Assembly (NCBI GenBank): GCA_964036295.1 | Contig: OZ038462.1 | Location: 32,260,355-32,324,354, forward strand | Source: Plumapathes pennacea | Taxonomy: Eukaryota > Cnidaria > Anthozoa > Antipatharia > Myriopathidae | Direction of reading: 5' to 3' | Length of the DNA: 64,000 nucleotides | Part shown: one piece after another, positions 49,501-60,064 of the stretch | Layout of the letters: each line of letters opens with the position of its first letter | Numbering within the stretch: position 1 is the stretch's first letter | The notes under the pieces: generated by a model | Told to the model about the DNA's origin: nothing | Database searches by the model: none | The model's input: the letters and a program-made list of their open reading frames with translations, nothing else | Program-made: the position numbers and the translations under genes

Positions 49501-52500
49501 GCGTTGAAAAAAGAATCGATTGCGTGACGAAGTACGTATTTCCCACGGTCGGCACGTCAAATTAATTCATACAGTCTGCCAAGCACGTTCTCGAAATTTA
49601 ATACTCAAAGTTTGAAGTTGGTCGGCCGTCGTAGTACGGGAAAAAAGGAACACTGATTTTCTAATTTCGAATTCATAGGCAGTACAATTAAATAGGCTTC
49701 CTGTGCGATTTGTTTTTACTACTGCATGCACCAGACTCAGGCATGCATATTTAATAGGCTCGAATTGTTTTGTATTTGAACCCACTCAAAACAGCAAAAT
49801 TTCTCCCAGAATCAAAGCAAAACTTGAACAGTTTACTTCAAATTATACACGGGCTTCAGACCCAGTAATACTTCTAAGGGCTTGTGAACGATTTTCGCTG
49901 CAATCACCGCGTGTCAGATTACAGAAAAATAAGACATCTGACTAAATTATTCAAGACTCCAAGTTCCGATTGCTCTGAGCAAATACGGTAGCTGAAACTG
50001 GCGACAGAAGCGTAGTAAAACAATACTTCGAGGGAAAATGATCAGCATACAGATTTTAATACATTCTTGAAGTGATCGAGTTACGAAATATATATTTGTC
50101 ACGGTGATTGTTCGATTTCCACTGACTAACCTTTGTTGCTTGTCCTTTCTAAATAAGTATCTGAGTTTAACACAAAACGGCGTCTGAAGCTCCCGATTTG
50201 CTTTCAAGCACTGTTCCCTTTGCGGAGTTGTCTGTGTTTCCCGCTTCTGTTCATGTCGCTTTTGGTCGGCATTCATGCGCTGTTGTCTTAATTTGCGGAG
50301 TCTTCTCTTCGGCCCGCTTTTTCTCCTGAAGTTTCCGATTTGCGTTCAAGCGCTGTTCTCTTTGCGGAGTTGTCTGCATTACCCGTTTCTGTTCAGGTCG
50401 CTTTCGATCGGCATTCATGCGCTGTTGTTCGCTCGTTTCACGATTTTGCCTTGCTCGTGCCTGTTCCCTTCTCATTTGAAGACGAGCTTCGCGAGACTGT
50501 TGTGTTTCAAGTTTTTCAGTTAAGTTTTCCATTTTCGTGAACGCAGCTACAATATATTGTTGCTTCGTTCAAATCTCATCTCTAAGTTATTCCGAGTAAA
50601 ACAATAGGGCACACGTGATCGATCCGGCCTTTGTTATTGGTTAGCGGGGTAACCGCGCCTAAAGTCGTACGACAGACTGACTGACTGACTGACAGACAAC
50701 GTTAAATTTCGAGATGGCGACAGGCTTGGAGTCCTCAAGTAGGCGGTATAATATTGCTGCATTAGTGTCGTGAGTATTTCCCTCACTTCGTTCGGGGATA
50801 ATCGCAGATACCCCCTCGCTCTGCCATTGATGGGACTTTTACTTTGGTACTCCCAACAAGAGTAGCCTTTGTTTTACCGAAATGTTGACTCAATCTTTTC
50901 TTCGAAGTCAAATGCTACACGCAAAGGAAAGAGAATGGTATTTGTTATACTTTTGCGTTGAAAAAAAGAATCGATTGCGTGACGAAGTACGTATTTCCCA
51001 CGGTCGGCACGACAAATTAATTCATACAGTCTGCCAAGCACGTTCTCAAAATCTAATACTCAAATTTTGAAGTTCACGTCGGCCGTCGTAGTACGGGAAA
51101 AAAGAAACACTGATTTTCCAATTTTGAATTCATAGGCAGTACAATTAAATAGGCTTCCTGTGCAATTTGTTTTTACTCTGGACTGCATGCACAAGGCTCA
51201 GGCATGCATGTTTAATGAGCTCGAATTGTTTTGTGCGTGAACCCGCTCAAAACAACTAGCCTGTGTACAGCCGTCCCATTCTCTTTGTACCTCGGGACGG
51301 CTGTACACAGGCTAAAAACAACATGATTTCTCCCAGAATCAAAGCAAAACTTGAACGGTTTACTTTAAATTATACACGGGCTTCAGACCTAGTCATACGT
51401 CTAAGGGCTTGTGAACGATTCTCGCTGCAATCACCGCATGTCAAATTACAGTATATTTGTTACAGTTTTAGTCTTGAAAGAAATAATAAGACATCTGACT
51501 AAATCATTCAAGACTCCAAGTTCCGATTGCTCTGAGCCAATACGGTAGCCGAAACTGGCGACAAAAGCGTATTAAAACAATACTTCGAGGGAAAATGATC
51601 AGCATACAAATTTTAATACATTCTTGAAGTGATCGAGTTACAAGGTACGGGTAGAATATATTTGTCACGGTGATTGTTGGATTTCACTGACTAACCTTTG
51701 TTGCTTGTCCTTTCTGAATAAGTATCTGAGTTTAACACAAGACGGCGTCTGAAGCTCCCGATTTGCTTTCAAGCGCTGTTCCCTTTGCGGAGCCGTTTCT
51801 TCGGCATGCTTCCGTTCATGATGCTGTCAGTTATCACATGTTTGTCGTCTTTTCTCTAGACGTATTTGGCGCTGTTCGATCGTTTCACGATTTCGTCTTG
51901 CCCGTGCCTGTTCCCTTCTCTTTTGAAGACGAGTTTCGCGAGACTGTTCTGTTTCAGGTTTTCCAGTTTTCAAATTCATTTTCGTGAACGCAGTTACGTA
52001 CAATTGTTGTCAGTAAAATTAACCACTGGTCAGTAAAACCACTGGCGGAGACACTAATCGATAATTATTACGTCATTGCCTTAGGCACCTGGCCTAAAAA
52101 GTCGTACGCCAGACTGACTGACAGACGAACATTAAATTTCGAGATGGCGACACGCTTGAAGTCTCCGAATGAGGCGATACTACTGTATTAGCGTTGTGAT
52201 TATTTCCCTCGCTTCGCTCGGGGATAATGATGGAATTAAAATAAATATAGATTTCCTTACTGCGTAATTAACTGATAATTTCTTTCATATGATTGTATAT
52301 CATTAAAAATGATTATTTAGTTTCTGTAGATTTGCTTCTGTCCGACTCCGAGATCCTCAGAGGACATTCCGATTACGAAGCAAAGTTGAGTGAATACCTG
52401 GCACCTGTGCAAGTGAGTGGTAAGCAGTGGATGTTGTGCTTCAGGGCTTCTGAACATCAGTACAGAGCTGCTGATTTCAACACTGCTTGTCGCAACAAAG

Positions 52501-53648
52501 GTCCAACGGTGACACTGGTTCGAGTTGGAATCTACGTGTTTGGTGGCTACACTGACAAGAGTTGGGATGCAGATAGAAGTATGTTGACTCTGATCCAATC
52601 AATCCTCAAAATATAAGAGACGTCATTTTCTCCATTCATTAAACTCTTTCACTCCCACAGTGTTCAACTTCAATTTTCTGCTTCAGTTTCTCACCAGAGA
52701 TATTTAAGACAGTACGGATGACTTGGCTTTTGATACCTTAATCAAGTGAAAGCTGACTAAACCATCATTTCTCACTACATCACTCACATATTTTTATGGG
52801 AGAATTTGCATTCTGGGAGTAAAAGGGTTAATTTCGGTTCAGTAAAAACTGCAATTAATTGAATAGTGAATCACCGGGCATCATAAATCATAAATCTTTT
52901 TCAGTTAGTTCACGACTATATCCAGAGAAGCATATCAATCGCACTAAAGCGGCTATCTTGATTCACTTATTCCGCACTTATTCCTTGATAAATTTCAGTT
53001 TCTGAAGTACTTTGAAACAGCAAAAAATATAAAACGTATTATCATAAAGAAAAGTCAACTTACACTGTAGTAAAAGAATTCATGGACAATCAATTGCTCC
53101 GCGAAAAGCCATTTTAGATAGAACTATCCGGCGTTATTGTATATATTATATGATTATGAGTCCCAACACCTAATATTTACAATTCAATGCAATGCACATT
53201 TCAGCCCGCTATATGAAAACTATCGACATATATTCACTGTTGAGTTGTATTCTTGTTGAAATGCTTTGCATTGTACTTATCTGGCCCAGTCGTTGCTTAA
53301 CTAACTCTTCTACGTCTTATTATTACCATCACAGGTCGCTGGATCTCAAGCAACGCTGCCTTTCTGTTCTCACTAAAAAACCACGTGAACCAGCAGTACA
53401 AGATGCTTGGAGACGTTTCCCCACAACACGCAACATACAGCAAGAATGGCTATGGACCTACATTTGGTGGTGGCCATGATCTTCGCGTTACTGACAGCTG
53501 CAACGCCAACACAAATTCCTACACAAATCTTGGCTACACTTACAGGCCACCAAACGGATACGTTTATAGAACCTCTGAAACAAAAGCTCTTCTCGCTGGT
53601 TCTTACAAATTCAAATGTGACGAGTACGAGGTGTTCTACCAGGTTTAG
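46082..53648 (+). CDS. Secreted PAN/apple-like, EGF and TLDc domain protein, copy A (4 exons)
   Basis: Exons 46082-46426, 46624-46738, 52330-52578 and 53335-53648 join in frame to 1,023 nt (340 residues plus TAG). Residues 1-24 form a hydrophobic signal peptide ending VLCS. Residues about 25-115 have a PAN/apple-like Cys pattern (62, 66, 72, 89; TCFSYN, then CELL). Residues 116-153 are an EGF with six Cys (118, 123, 129, 140, 142, 151) reading GPCVNGGKC and [13 protein letters not shown]. Residues about 154-340 form a TLDc domain: [63 protein letters not shown]. Start: an upstream in-frame ATG at 46070 exists, but only the 46082 ATG is kept in copy B. The introns flanking the EGF exon and TLDc exon 1 are phase 1 or phase 0 at the first junction. 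Function is unknown; an extracellular matrix or adhesion role is a guess. Confidence 0.85.
47794..48547. mobile_element. Cluster of foldback and TIR elements
   Basis: A near-palindrome at 47794-47957 (arms containing CGAGTGCAATTTGG and its complement) recurs at about 48274-48421, and one arm recurs at 48480-48547. Between the first two lies an element bounded by inverted AATAACATGCATACAATAATTT-type ends (about 47962-48268; motif split here only by its length). Copy B lacks the cluster: its sequence passes straight from the poly-T/TCGAATGTTTAA stretch (about 61815) to the AAAGCATATTCATC stretch (about 61852). Confidence 0.7.
48901..49206 (+). mobile_element. Short Helitron-like element
   Basis: 306 bp, starts TCCCCGAGCG and ends TTTCTAG, inserted between host A (48900) and T (49207) with no target duplication. 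A short hairpin (TGCGA, TTA, TCGTA) sits 7 nt before the terminal CTAG. The corresponding place in copy B (63538/63539) is an exact empty site. TC start, CTRR end, 3' hairpin and A/T insertion are the defining Helitron features. It consists only of the two ends of the longer neighbouring elements, so it is an internally deleted, non-autonomous member. Confidence 0.82.
49325..50798 (-). mobile_element. Younger Helitron-like element nested in the older one
   Basis: About 1.47 kb, similar throughout to 50799-52224. It begins (minus strand) TCCCCGAACG at 50798 and ends TATTTCTAG at 49325. It sits in the 3' hairpin of the older copy, at the A/T step of CGATTATCG. The 12 nt beyond its end (49313-49324, minus strand TAGTATTTCTAG) match the displaced older 3' end TCGTATTTCTAG at 11 of 12 positions. 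This fits a second insertion into the first, not a simple tandem duplication. Confidence 0.78.
49947..50532 (-). pseudogene. Arg/Gln-rich repeat ORF of the younger Helitron-like element, frameshifted
   Basis: The minus-strand frame from ATG at 50532 encodes about 93 residues with degenerate repeats of about 22 residues (REARLQMRREQARARQNRE, TPQREQRLNANRKLQEKKR). It then changes frame near 50251-50276, where the same repeat continues (TPQREQCLKANREL) in another frame. Basic TPEQR-type repeats of this kind occur at the N-terminus of some animal Helitron proteins (from memory). No Rep or helicase motif is present, so this is a remnant, not a transposase. Confidence 0.55.
51257..51314. mobile_element. 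58-bp perfect foldback insertion with 8-bp target duplication
   Basis: A 21-bp perfect stem (51257-51277 with 51294-51314, starting TAGCCTGTG and ending CACAGGCTA) and a 16-nt loop. It is flanked by the direct repeat AAAACAAC (51249-51256 and 51315-51322). The nested Helitron copy lacks the insertion at the matching place (about 49785). An 8-bp duplication is typical of hAT-type transposition, so this may be a very small hAT-mobilised MITE. Confidence 0.8.
51827..51979 (-). pseudogene. Arg/Gln-rich ORF of the older Helitron-like element, truncated
   Basis: A 50-codon minus-strand frame from ATG (51979) to TGA (51827). It resembles the start of the ORF at 50532: QSRETRLQKRREQARARRN and EQRQIRLEKRRQ. 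It is cut short by a stop and lacks the later repeats. Same family and same limits as the neighbouring remnant. Confidence 0.5.
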
Positions 53649-55072
53649 GACAAGTCAGTTTAGAGGGAAAAATGAGTTTGTGATTTGGGCTAGTTCCATA
53701 TTGACTTGCATTATAAGCAATCCTATATCTTGCATATTGTAAATTAATTCACATGTCGCTCTGGTTTCTTTCTCGTTGGGGGAAACCTGATTTGTCCATG
53801 TGGGGAATTGTTTTCATTTTGCAGCTGTAGCTGACTATACATAGTCCTGTTATAAAATATGACGTACTCCTACGTACACCCCGTATGCACTAATTTGGTC
53901 ACGTGTACAATATTTGATATTTGGGATGGACTAATTTGCTAATATACGAGACCGGATTTAATATGAAGTATACAACTCCTAACCTATGCAAGGCAAGATT
54001 GAAACAGACGTTTTATATTGTTTACAAACTTTGTGATTTTTCACGTGTACTATTTACAGATTAAGAAGTCCAAAAGTTCGGTGAAAGTTGTGTTTCATCG
54101 AATATGTACATACATTTCTTCCTTAAAAGTTGCCTCGAAAGAACAAAAAATAAAAATAAATAAATAAACAGACACCATCAGATTTAAGACACAGGCCGCG
54201 GTGAAAAGTGTGTTGTGGCAGTTTTACCACCTAATTTCCCTCTTTTGTGGTTCTCAGGTGTAAGCATATGACTTCTTGTTTTTCTTGTCAGTGTCTAAAG
54301 ACGAGTTAATGGTAATCAGAGCACGTTTAATGCTAACAAGTTCGAGGTCCAAGCCTTAGGAGAATTTTCAACTGCTACATTCTAGCCCCTAGCTAAACGC
54401 TAACGCTGATAGCATCCCTACAAGAACTCTGCACTTGGACAAACGAACATGTAGATCTAACCTGTTTAGCTTTGTTGTTATGGTTCTGGTCAATGTCATT
54501 CTAAATATGGCTATGTAAAATAAAAAATGTGTAGCACCGATTCTATAATGCGAATCAGCGTCGTTTGGTTTCTTTTAACACAGGGTTTTTGCCATTTTGT
54601 TTAACCGTTAGCTGTGATCGTTCGGGTAAGAGTGTAGTCTCCAGCAGCCAGTTGTTCGAATGCCGATTAAACTAATTGATGATGACATTGACTTAATTAA
54701 TATCCTCTTGCAGTAATGATTGATCAGCCCGGGGGAGGGGGGAACTCCCACATAAAATGACCAAGATGCTCGTCGGGAATAATTTTCGTTTTGACCCTTA
54801 ACAGGTACTAAACGGGCGTGGTTCGAGCTTACGTTGACCCCTAAAAGGTACCAATAATAGCATGCCAAGAATTTAAAGTTTCGATGCCTTTAATTGCTAT
54901 AAAGAGGATATCATTAAGCACTTTTTTCCTTGCTGCTTTCAAACAAAAAGAGTTCATTCAACTGACACCCGACCCTGAACGGTACCATGTCGCATAAGAA
55001 TGTCAGAGTTTGATGTTGAGCACCCTAAGCGGTACCAAAACCGTAATTTTGACCCCATAGCGGTATGACGAG
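53649..55072. other. Intergenic region and duplication junction
   Basis: 3' flank of secreted gene A, with several AATAAA motifs in the stretch 54140-54170 and at about 54520. From about 54722 to 55070 lies a repeat with several GGTACC/GGTACT-type motifs (TGACCC, CTAAAAGGTACC), bounded by short inverted ATGCTCGTC/GACGAGCAT. The dynein-like copy begins immediately after it, so the duplication breakpoint falls at or in this repeat. No gene seen. Confidence 0.5.
54722..55070. repeat. GGTACC-motif repeat at the duplication breakpoint
   Basis: Contains repeated degenerate units around TTAACAGGTACTAAACGG, CTAAAAGGTACC, CTGAACGGTACC, CTAAGCGGTACC and CATAGCGGTA, with short inverted ends. Looks like a degraded mobile or satellite-like element; family not recognised. 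Confidence 0.45.
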
Positions 55073-58000
55073 CATCACCGGGCGCCTTTTCCTAACCAGT
55101 GGGCTGACTAGTTGACGGACTTTCAGAAGATGATTGTCATCAGATGTCTCAGGCCTGACAAGGTCAGTTCGCACTCATGAACAAGGATGACCAGATTTTA
55201 GAACCATCCAATTAATATCAAAACATTGTAGTTCCTTACTTGCCTATAGGCGTTATCTCATGAGTATCTTGGCGGATTTCTTTAACCCGGACATCGTGCG
55301 TGATCCCAAATACAAGTACTCCTAGAGTGGTACTTATTACACTCTACCCAAAAGCGCCTACGAGGAGTATGTGGAGTTCATTAAGGTAAGATAAAACACC
55401 ATGGACTCTTTCTCAGCTTATGAGCTCTTTGGATAAGTACCGGACAACGAGGACATTGTGCTTCCCGAACATCTTTATACGTTTTTAAATTCAATTTTAC
55501 ATTTAAATTTAAAAATGCGTAAGAGACTGAACCTTCAATAATCAAACTTCACTGAATATATCTTCTTGCCAATATATTCTTGTCAAAATCGCTGACACGG
55601 TGTTTTAGTTCACTCTGTAATTACTATTTTTCATGAAACCGGAAGTTTTGTTTCCCATTTTTTATACAGTCAATTTCCAAATTACCCTATAAATTTACAT
55701 TCTACGTACAAAATACGTGAAAAAGATAACATCCGATCTACACTGCAGTCCAACACCTTTACGTTGTACAAGCCCACTACGGTTATGGGTCGGATCTGAC
55801 GTCACGCTGACGTGCGTGTGCTATTTTGAGTTATCCAGAAGTAACCAATCAGTAATGAGGTAGTGGTTTCACATTTATCAAATCCTTCCGCTCCCTTACC
55901 CACAACGCATTACTGGCCATTCTTCCCACTTTAAGGTGCGTGGTTAGCTTATGGCTGCCGGTTGCCACGCTTTTGATCAGATGTTTGTTTGACTTTGTGT
56001 GATTTCTGCGCAGGTGCTTCCACTTTCCCAGACTCCAGAGGTTTTTGGCATGCACGACAACGTGGACATTTCGAAGGAGCTGCAGGAAACCAGGCAACTG
56101 TTTGACTCAGTCCTACTAACACGGTTGCAAGGTGGCAGCGGCGGAGCCGGCAAAAAGACAGAAGAGACGCTACTGGAAATCGCTAAATATATTCTATCAA
56201 AAGAAAGCTCACTGTTATATAATTATATTGGAAGTCTGCTTGTGGGCAAGGTGTGCCTTTCTCGATTATAATATATTAGCCCTTAGACTTTAGACACTTG
56301 GACTTATCAAAAATTAGGACGCTCCACTCTATTCCTAATCTGCAGTAGAGGTCGAAGCCTGTCAAATAGGAACGATCATGGATAAAGGCAACCAGACAGA
56401 CAGATCATCACAGTAAAATACTATCGGCCTTTTTTATTTGAATATTTCCGCAAAATCTCTTTGCGTCTGTCGTTCACGGTCGACCACCGCGCGCCGCGAA
56501 GTTTGCTGGGTAGAACATCGGAAGATAATCGTGTTGCTTTGCGTCTCTCGTATAAAGTATATTAGATGTGTTGTACGAGGATGTTATACTGCTTTACGGT
56601 GAGTGAAGTGCAGTGTTTTCGTCTTGTCGTTAGGTTCCTGAGATGTGGATGAAAAGATCATACCCGAGTCTGAAGCCGCTTGGGAGTTACATCAGCGACT
56701 CCCTGGCCAGACTGAAATTCCTTCAGGTGCGTTCTTTGGATAAATTATGACTCTTTTTTGTATTTGTTGTTGTTGTAGTTGTTGTTATTTTTTTATGTTG
56801 TTGTTTGTTTGTTTTGGATTCGTGATACTGCTTTACTGCTTGTGAGTTAGAAGTGTTTATAACTTTTTTATTTTAATCATTCCAGGAGTGGTACGACAAA
56901 GGCAAACCAGTTGTGTTTTGGATCTCAGGCTTCTTTTTTACACAGGTAAGCAGCTTAGTGTAGTGTATACCCTCGTCCTCGGCCCGCGCCTTACACTTTA
57001 ACCATCGTTTTCTTCAGGCTTTCTTAAACGGTGCTAAACAGAACTACGCCAGGAAGTACACAATTCCCATTGATTTGCTCGGCTTTAAGTTGAGGTAAGT
57101 TGTTGGATCTGCGGATTTTTTGTGTGATACACAACCCTCAAACATGGTACGCTTTGCCCAGATCGACAACATCTCACACTAACAAGAAAATTTTGCTCTC
57201 CTAGGAAGGTTACTTCATTCATAACAGGTTTCTTTCGTTAATATAGAAATCAAACGTAACCTTGAGTTTCAGAAGAGTGGCTGTTTATGTACGTGTATGC
57301 ACTAAGCCGTGTCGGGGTGTTTCTTCGAAGGTTCTGTCAAAAGATAACATGCAAAAAACCCCCAAGGATAGCGTGTATGTCAATGGACTTTTCGTAGAAG
57401 GAGCACGATGGGATAGGAAGAGGTACGTTTTTTGTTTGTTTTGTTTTTTGTTTTGTTTTTGTTTTTTCTTTGTTTTGTTTTTTTTCTGCCGTTTTCTAGT
57501 TCCGTTTGCCAGTTTGTCTGTATTACAGACAACACAACTGGAGATTTGAATAATGGTATTCGCAAACAAAGTGTAAAGATGGCAAAAGCAAATACGTGGC
57601 GTTTACAATCGTTATTTATTAATTCGGATTTTCACGGTTAGAAAATGCAACCTACAGGCCGGCCACCAGCCTGCGTAGCTGGCACAGCCCCGGTCGCACA
57701 AATTATTTTTTCTTTCTGATGGTGTGTTATTTTCTAATAGCGTTTTTGCTTTCTTCTCAACAGAGGCGTCCTTGGCAAATCTCTTCCTAAAATCCTTCAT
57801 GATTCGATGCCAATAATCTGGATTAAGCCAGGTAACAGATACAGTTTCTTCTTCTCTTTCTCCAGTTAGTAGTTTTGGCTCGTTCAAGTTATCTCATCTC
57901 CAAACATTTGTCCGCAGCAAAAATAGCGGACTTCGCCCCCGCTCAAGTGTACAGGTGTCCCGTGTACAAGACGAGCGAGCGTCGAGGAACCCTGTCCACC

Positions 58001-58108
58001 ACAGGACCCACCTCTAACTATGTCATGCCCGTCATGCTGCTGACCGACAAACCTAAAATCCACTGGATCAAGCGAGGAAGGGCTTGTCCCTGCCAGCTTG
58101 ACGGCTAT
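55073..58108 (+). pseudogene. Decayed tandem copy of the dynein 3' end
   Basis: Matches dynein exon 70 (part, to 55163), then jumps to exon 77 (55250-55385), fused exon 78/80 (56014-56250), and exons 81-86 (56634-56726, 56886-56945, 57018-57094, 57331-57422, 57764-57831, 57918 on). Exons 71-76 and 79 are missing. Defects: CAG-to-TAG stops at 55109-55111 and 55323-55325, a 1-nt loss in exon 83 (77 instead of 78 nt), and loss of the final stop (GAC GGC TAT replaces GAC GAC TAA). Exon 78 has lost its donor (GT to GA) and reads through into the tail of exon 80 after an intron deletion. It lacks the motor ring and cannot make a dynein. Confidence 0.93.
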
Positions 58109-60064
58109 ACTAACATAACCAGACAGACTCTTGTATTTATGCTCTTTGTACATAGCCAGAAAAATGTCTTTCTTCTTATCGTCTCCAAAAATATTTCTGT
58201 TTGCGGCGTTTCACACCAACACCCACTAAGGTGTATGTGTATAATTTTATATAATATTGATGTCGTGTGATGGTGTCTTGTTAGTTTTTTAGTGAAATGT
58301 TTGCTTTTGAAAAAAAAAGTAAAGAAAATAAACTTCTATCATTGAGGGCTTGGAGAAATCCTTGCATTCTAAAGCTTAATGTAAACTCTCCTGTGTTTGA
58401 AATAACTTTGCCTTCGAGTGTTCCTAGTGGTGTATTTTATTTGGGCCAGTAAGAGAACCACGAAGAATTTGGCTGGAAAGAAAAATTAAGTAAACTAAAC
58501 AAGAATACGTTACAAAACACACACACACACACACACACACAACCTTGATTGGTGACACGAGACAACTAAACTATTTATTTAAAAATTTTCGAATTCTGTC
58601 TCAATCCATTGTGTAAAGCCAATGGTCTTTATTTTCAGTGCAACCTGGCCTCACTGGAGTCTGAGCACTAGATTCCAAGCGTCCTAGATAGCATCTTGTT
58701 TCAGTAGCTCTAAGCATCAAATGAAGGGGGTCGTGGTTTCTCTCCGTGTTCTCCCCACTTCCCGCGTGTTTGTATCGGGTATTTGAAATGCAAAAGCGTT
58801 ATCTCTAATAGATAAAAACTAAAATAAGGCTGTCTGATGAGGATGCAGTCGTGCAGTGTTATCAAAACACAGGTTTTTGTTTTGGAAGCTTTTAGGCCGT
58901 TCAAATCCTGTTTATTCAAAGGAACCTTGCCAAATGTAACGCCAGAAGTTTTGAAAGCAAAAATTACATTCTTGAGTGCTCGTAGAACAGCGTGGCGGTT
59001 TTTCCGCGTGCCAGCCAGTAGGAGTTTTATGGCGACGATTCACTCACACTCATTACCGGGTTTTGGTTAAAATCGTTCCTGGTTTTCAAGCAATAAGTAT
59101 GCCACATTAAAATTGCATGATTTCTTTTCAGGAATTGTTCTTTTTAGTTCAGTTCAATTCAGATCGAAAATTTTTTGCCCACACCCAAATAACTCTTAAG
59201 TGGGAATGGCAACCATTTTTGAAGGAAACCGATCCACCAAATATAAAAAGTTTTCAGTAAAACTGGTGCTAAAGTGTTCTTTGTGTCCAGCATTGCACCA
59301 GCTTACTTGTTTTGATGTTTGTATGTTTCGTTAAAGTTTTTGGCCACATAAACGATCGACATGTGATATAAATGAGCCACTAAGAATGAAGGAGAATGGG
59401 GATATAATTCGTCTGGCCAAAACCCTCTTATAATTCAGGTGAGCGTTATTACACTGATATGGTATTGATGAATAAGTAGACAGAGTTTCAAGGATTTTCA
59501 CTCATCTTCTATTTCAAACTTGTTTTAAATTGCCGTAATGGAAAGTGTGACGCGGCAATTTTACCACACAATTTTCCTGTTTTCGGTCCTTCTGACGTAA
59601 ACAAGCCAGCACCTGCTGAGCAAATAACACTTCCTGTTTTTTAGCAGTGTCCGAAAAGGAGTCAATCGTAAACTAATTTTAAGCGGCTGCAAACTAAGCA
59701 AAACTCGAACTAAGTCTAAACTGGGCCTATCGTATTCACTACTTGCGTTGTTGTCATTCGCTTTGCGTGCAAAAAGCGCCGACAAGAAAAAGCTACTTGA
59801 TTGAACAGGTTACCTAGGAAATTGCAATGACAGGTACACAAAGTTCATAATTTATTTAAGTAAGCAAAAGCATTTAATAATTGGCAAAACCGTCAAAATT
59901 TTAAAACTTGTGTATTTTTTCCGCGGATTGATCACATAGCTATTCGAAACTTTTTAGAAAAGATAAACATCATATTCTTTTCTCGAGAAAAATTTAGAAG
60001 ACATTCTTCAAATCAAAGCAGAATTTTAAAAGAATCTTGAAGATATCCCTGGCTGCCTGGAGTG
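58109..60064. other. Region between the dynein pseudogene and secreted gene B
   Basis: Shared with 43167-46081 but with indels. It has a CA microsatellite at about 58517-58541, an AATAAA near 58327, and about 59270-59610 with no match in the first copy. The counterpart of the 45461-45787 frame is broken here. No gene called. Confidence 0.5.

Larger units (their letters stand above)
49313..52224 (-). mobile_element. Older Helitron-like element, interrupted by a nested copy
   Basis: On the minus strand it begins TCCCCGAGCG at 52224 and ends CTAG at 49313. It is split by the element at 49325-50798 into 49313-49324 and 50799-52224. Host bases fit an A/T insertion with no duplication. The homologous region of copy B (around 63688) lacks it. 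It encodes only the start of an Arg/Gln-rich repeat protein (51827-51979), so it is non-autonomous. A 58-bp foldback insertion lies inside it (51257-51314). Confidence 0.78.
46739..52329 (+). other. Large intron of copy A, filled with mobile elements
   Basis: A 5.6-kb intron between the EGF and TLDc exons. In copy B this interval carries two extra EGF exons; here they are missing, with the junction near 48610-48640. The intron contains a foldback/TIR cluster (47794-48547), a short Helitron-like element (48901-49206) and a nested pair of longer ones (49313-52224). None of these is at the corresponding place in copy B, so they post-date the duplication or were lost from B. Confidence 0.75.

Noticed and set aside
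49313..52224. Simple tandem duplication of a 1.45-kb unit
   Set aside because: The missing 3' terminus of one unit is found beyond the other, which fits nested insertion better.
48901..52224. TIR transposon reading of the inverted ends at 48901 and 52224
   Set aside because: These are the 5' ends of two separate elements in opposite orientation; each has its own CTAG end, and copy B shows two separate empty sites.
55849..56271. A new short gene around the fused exon
   Set aside because: Its reading frame is dynein exon 78 joined to exon 80 tail, flanked by other decayed dynein exons.
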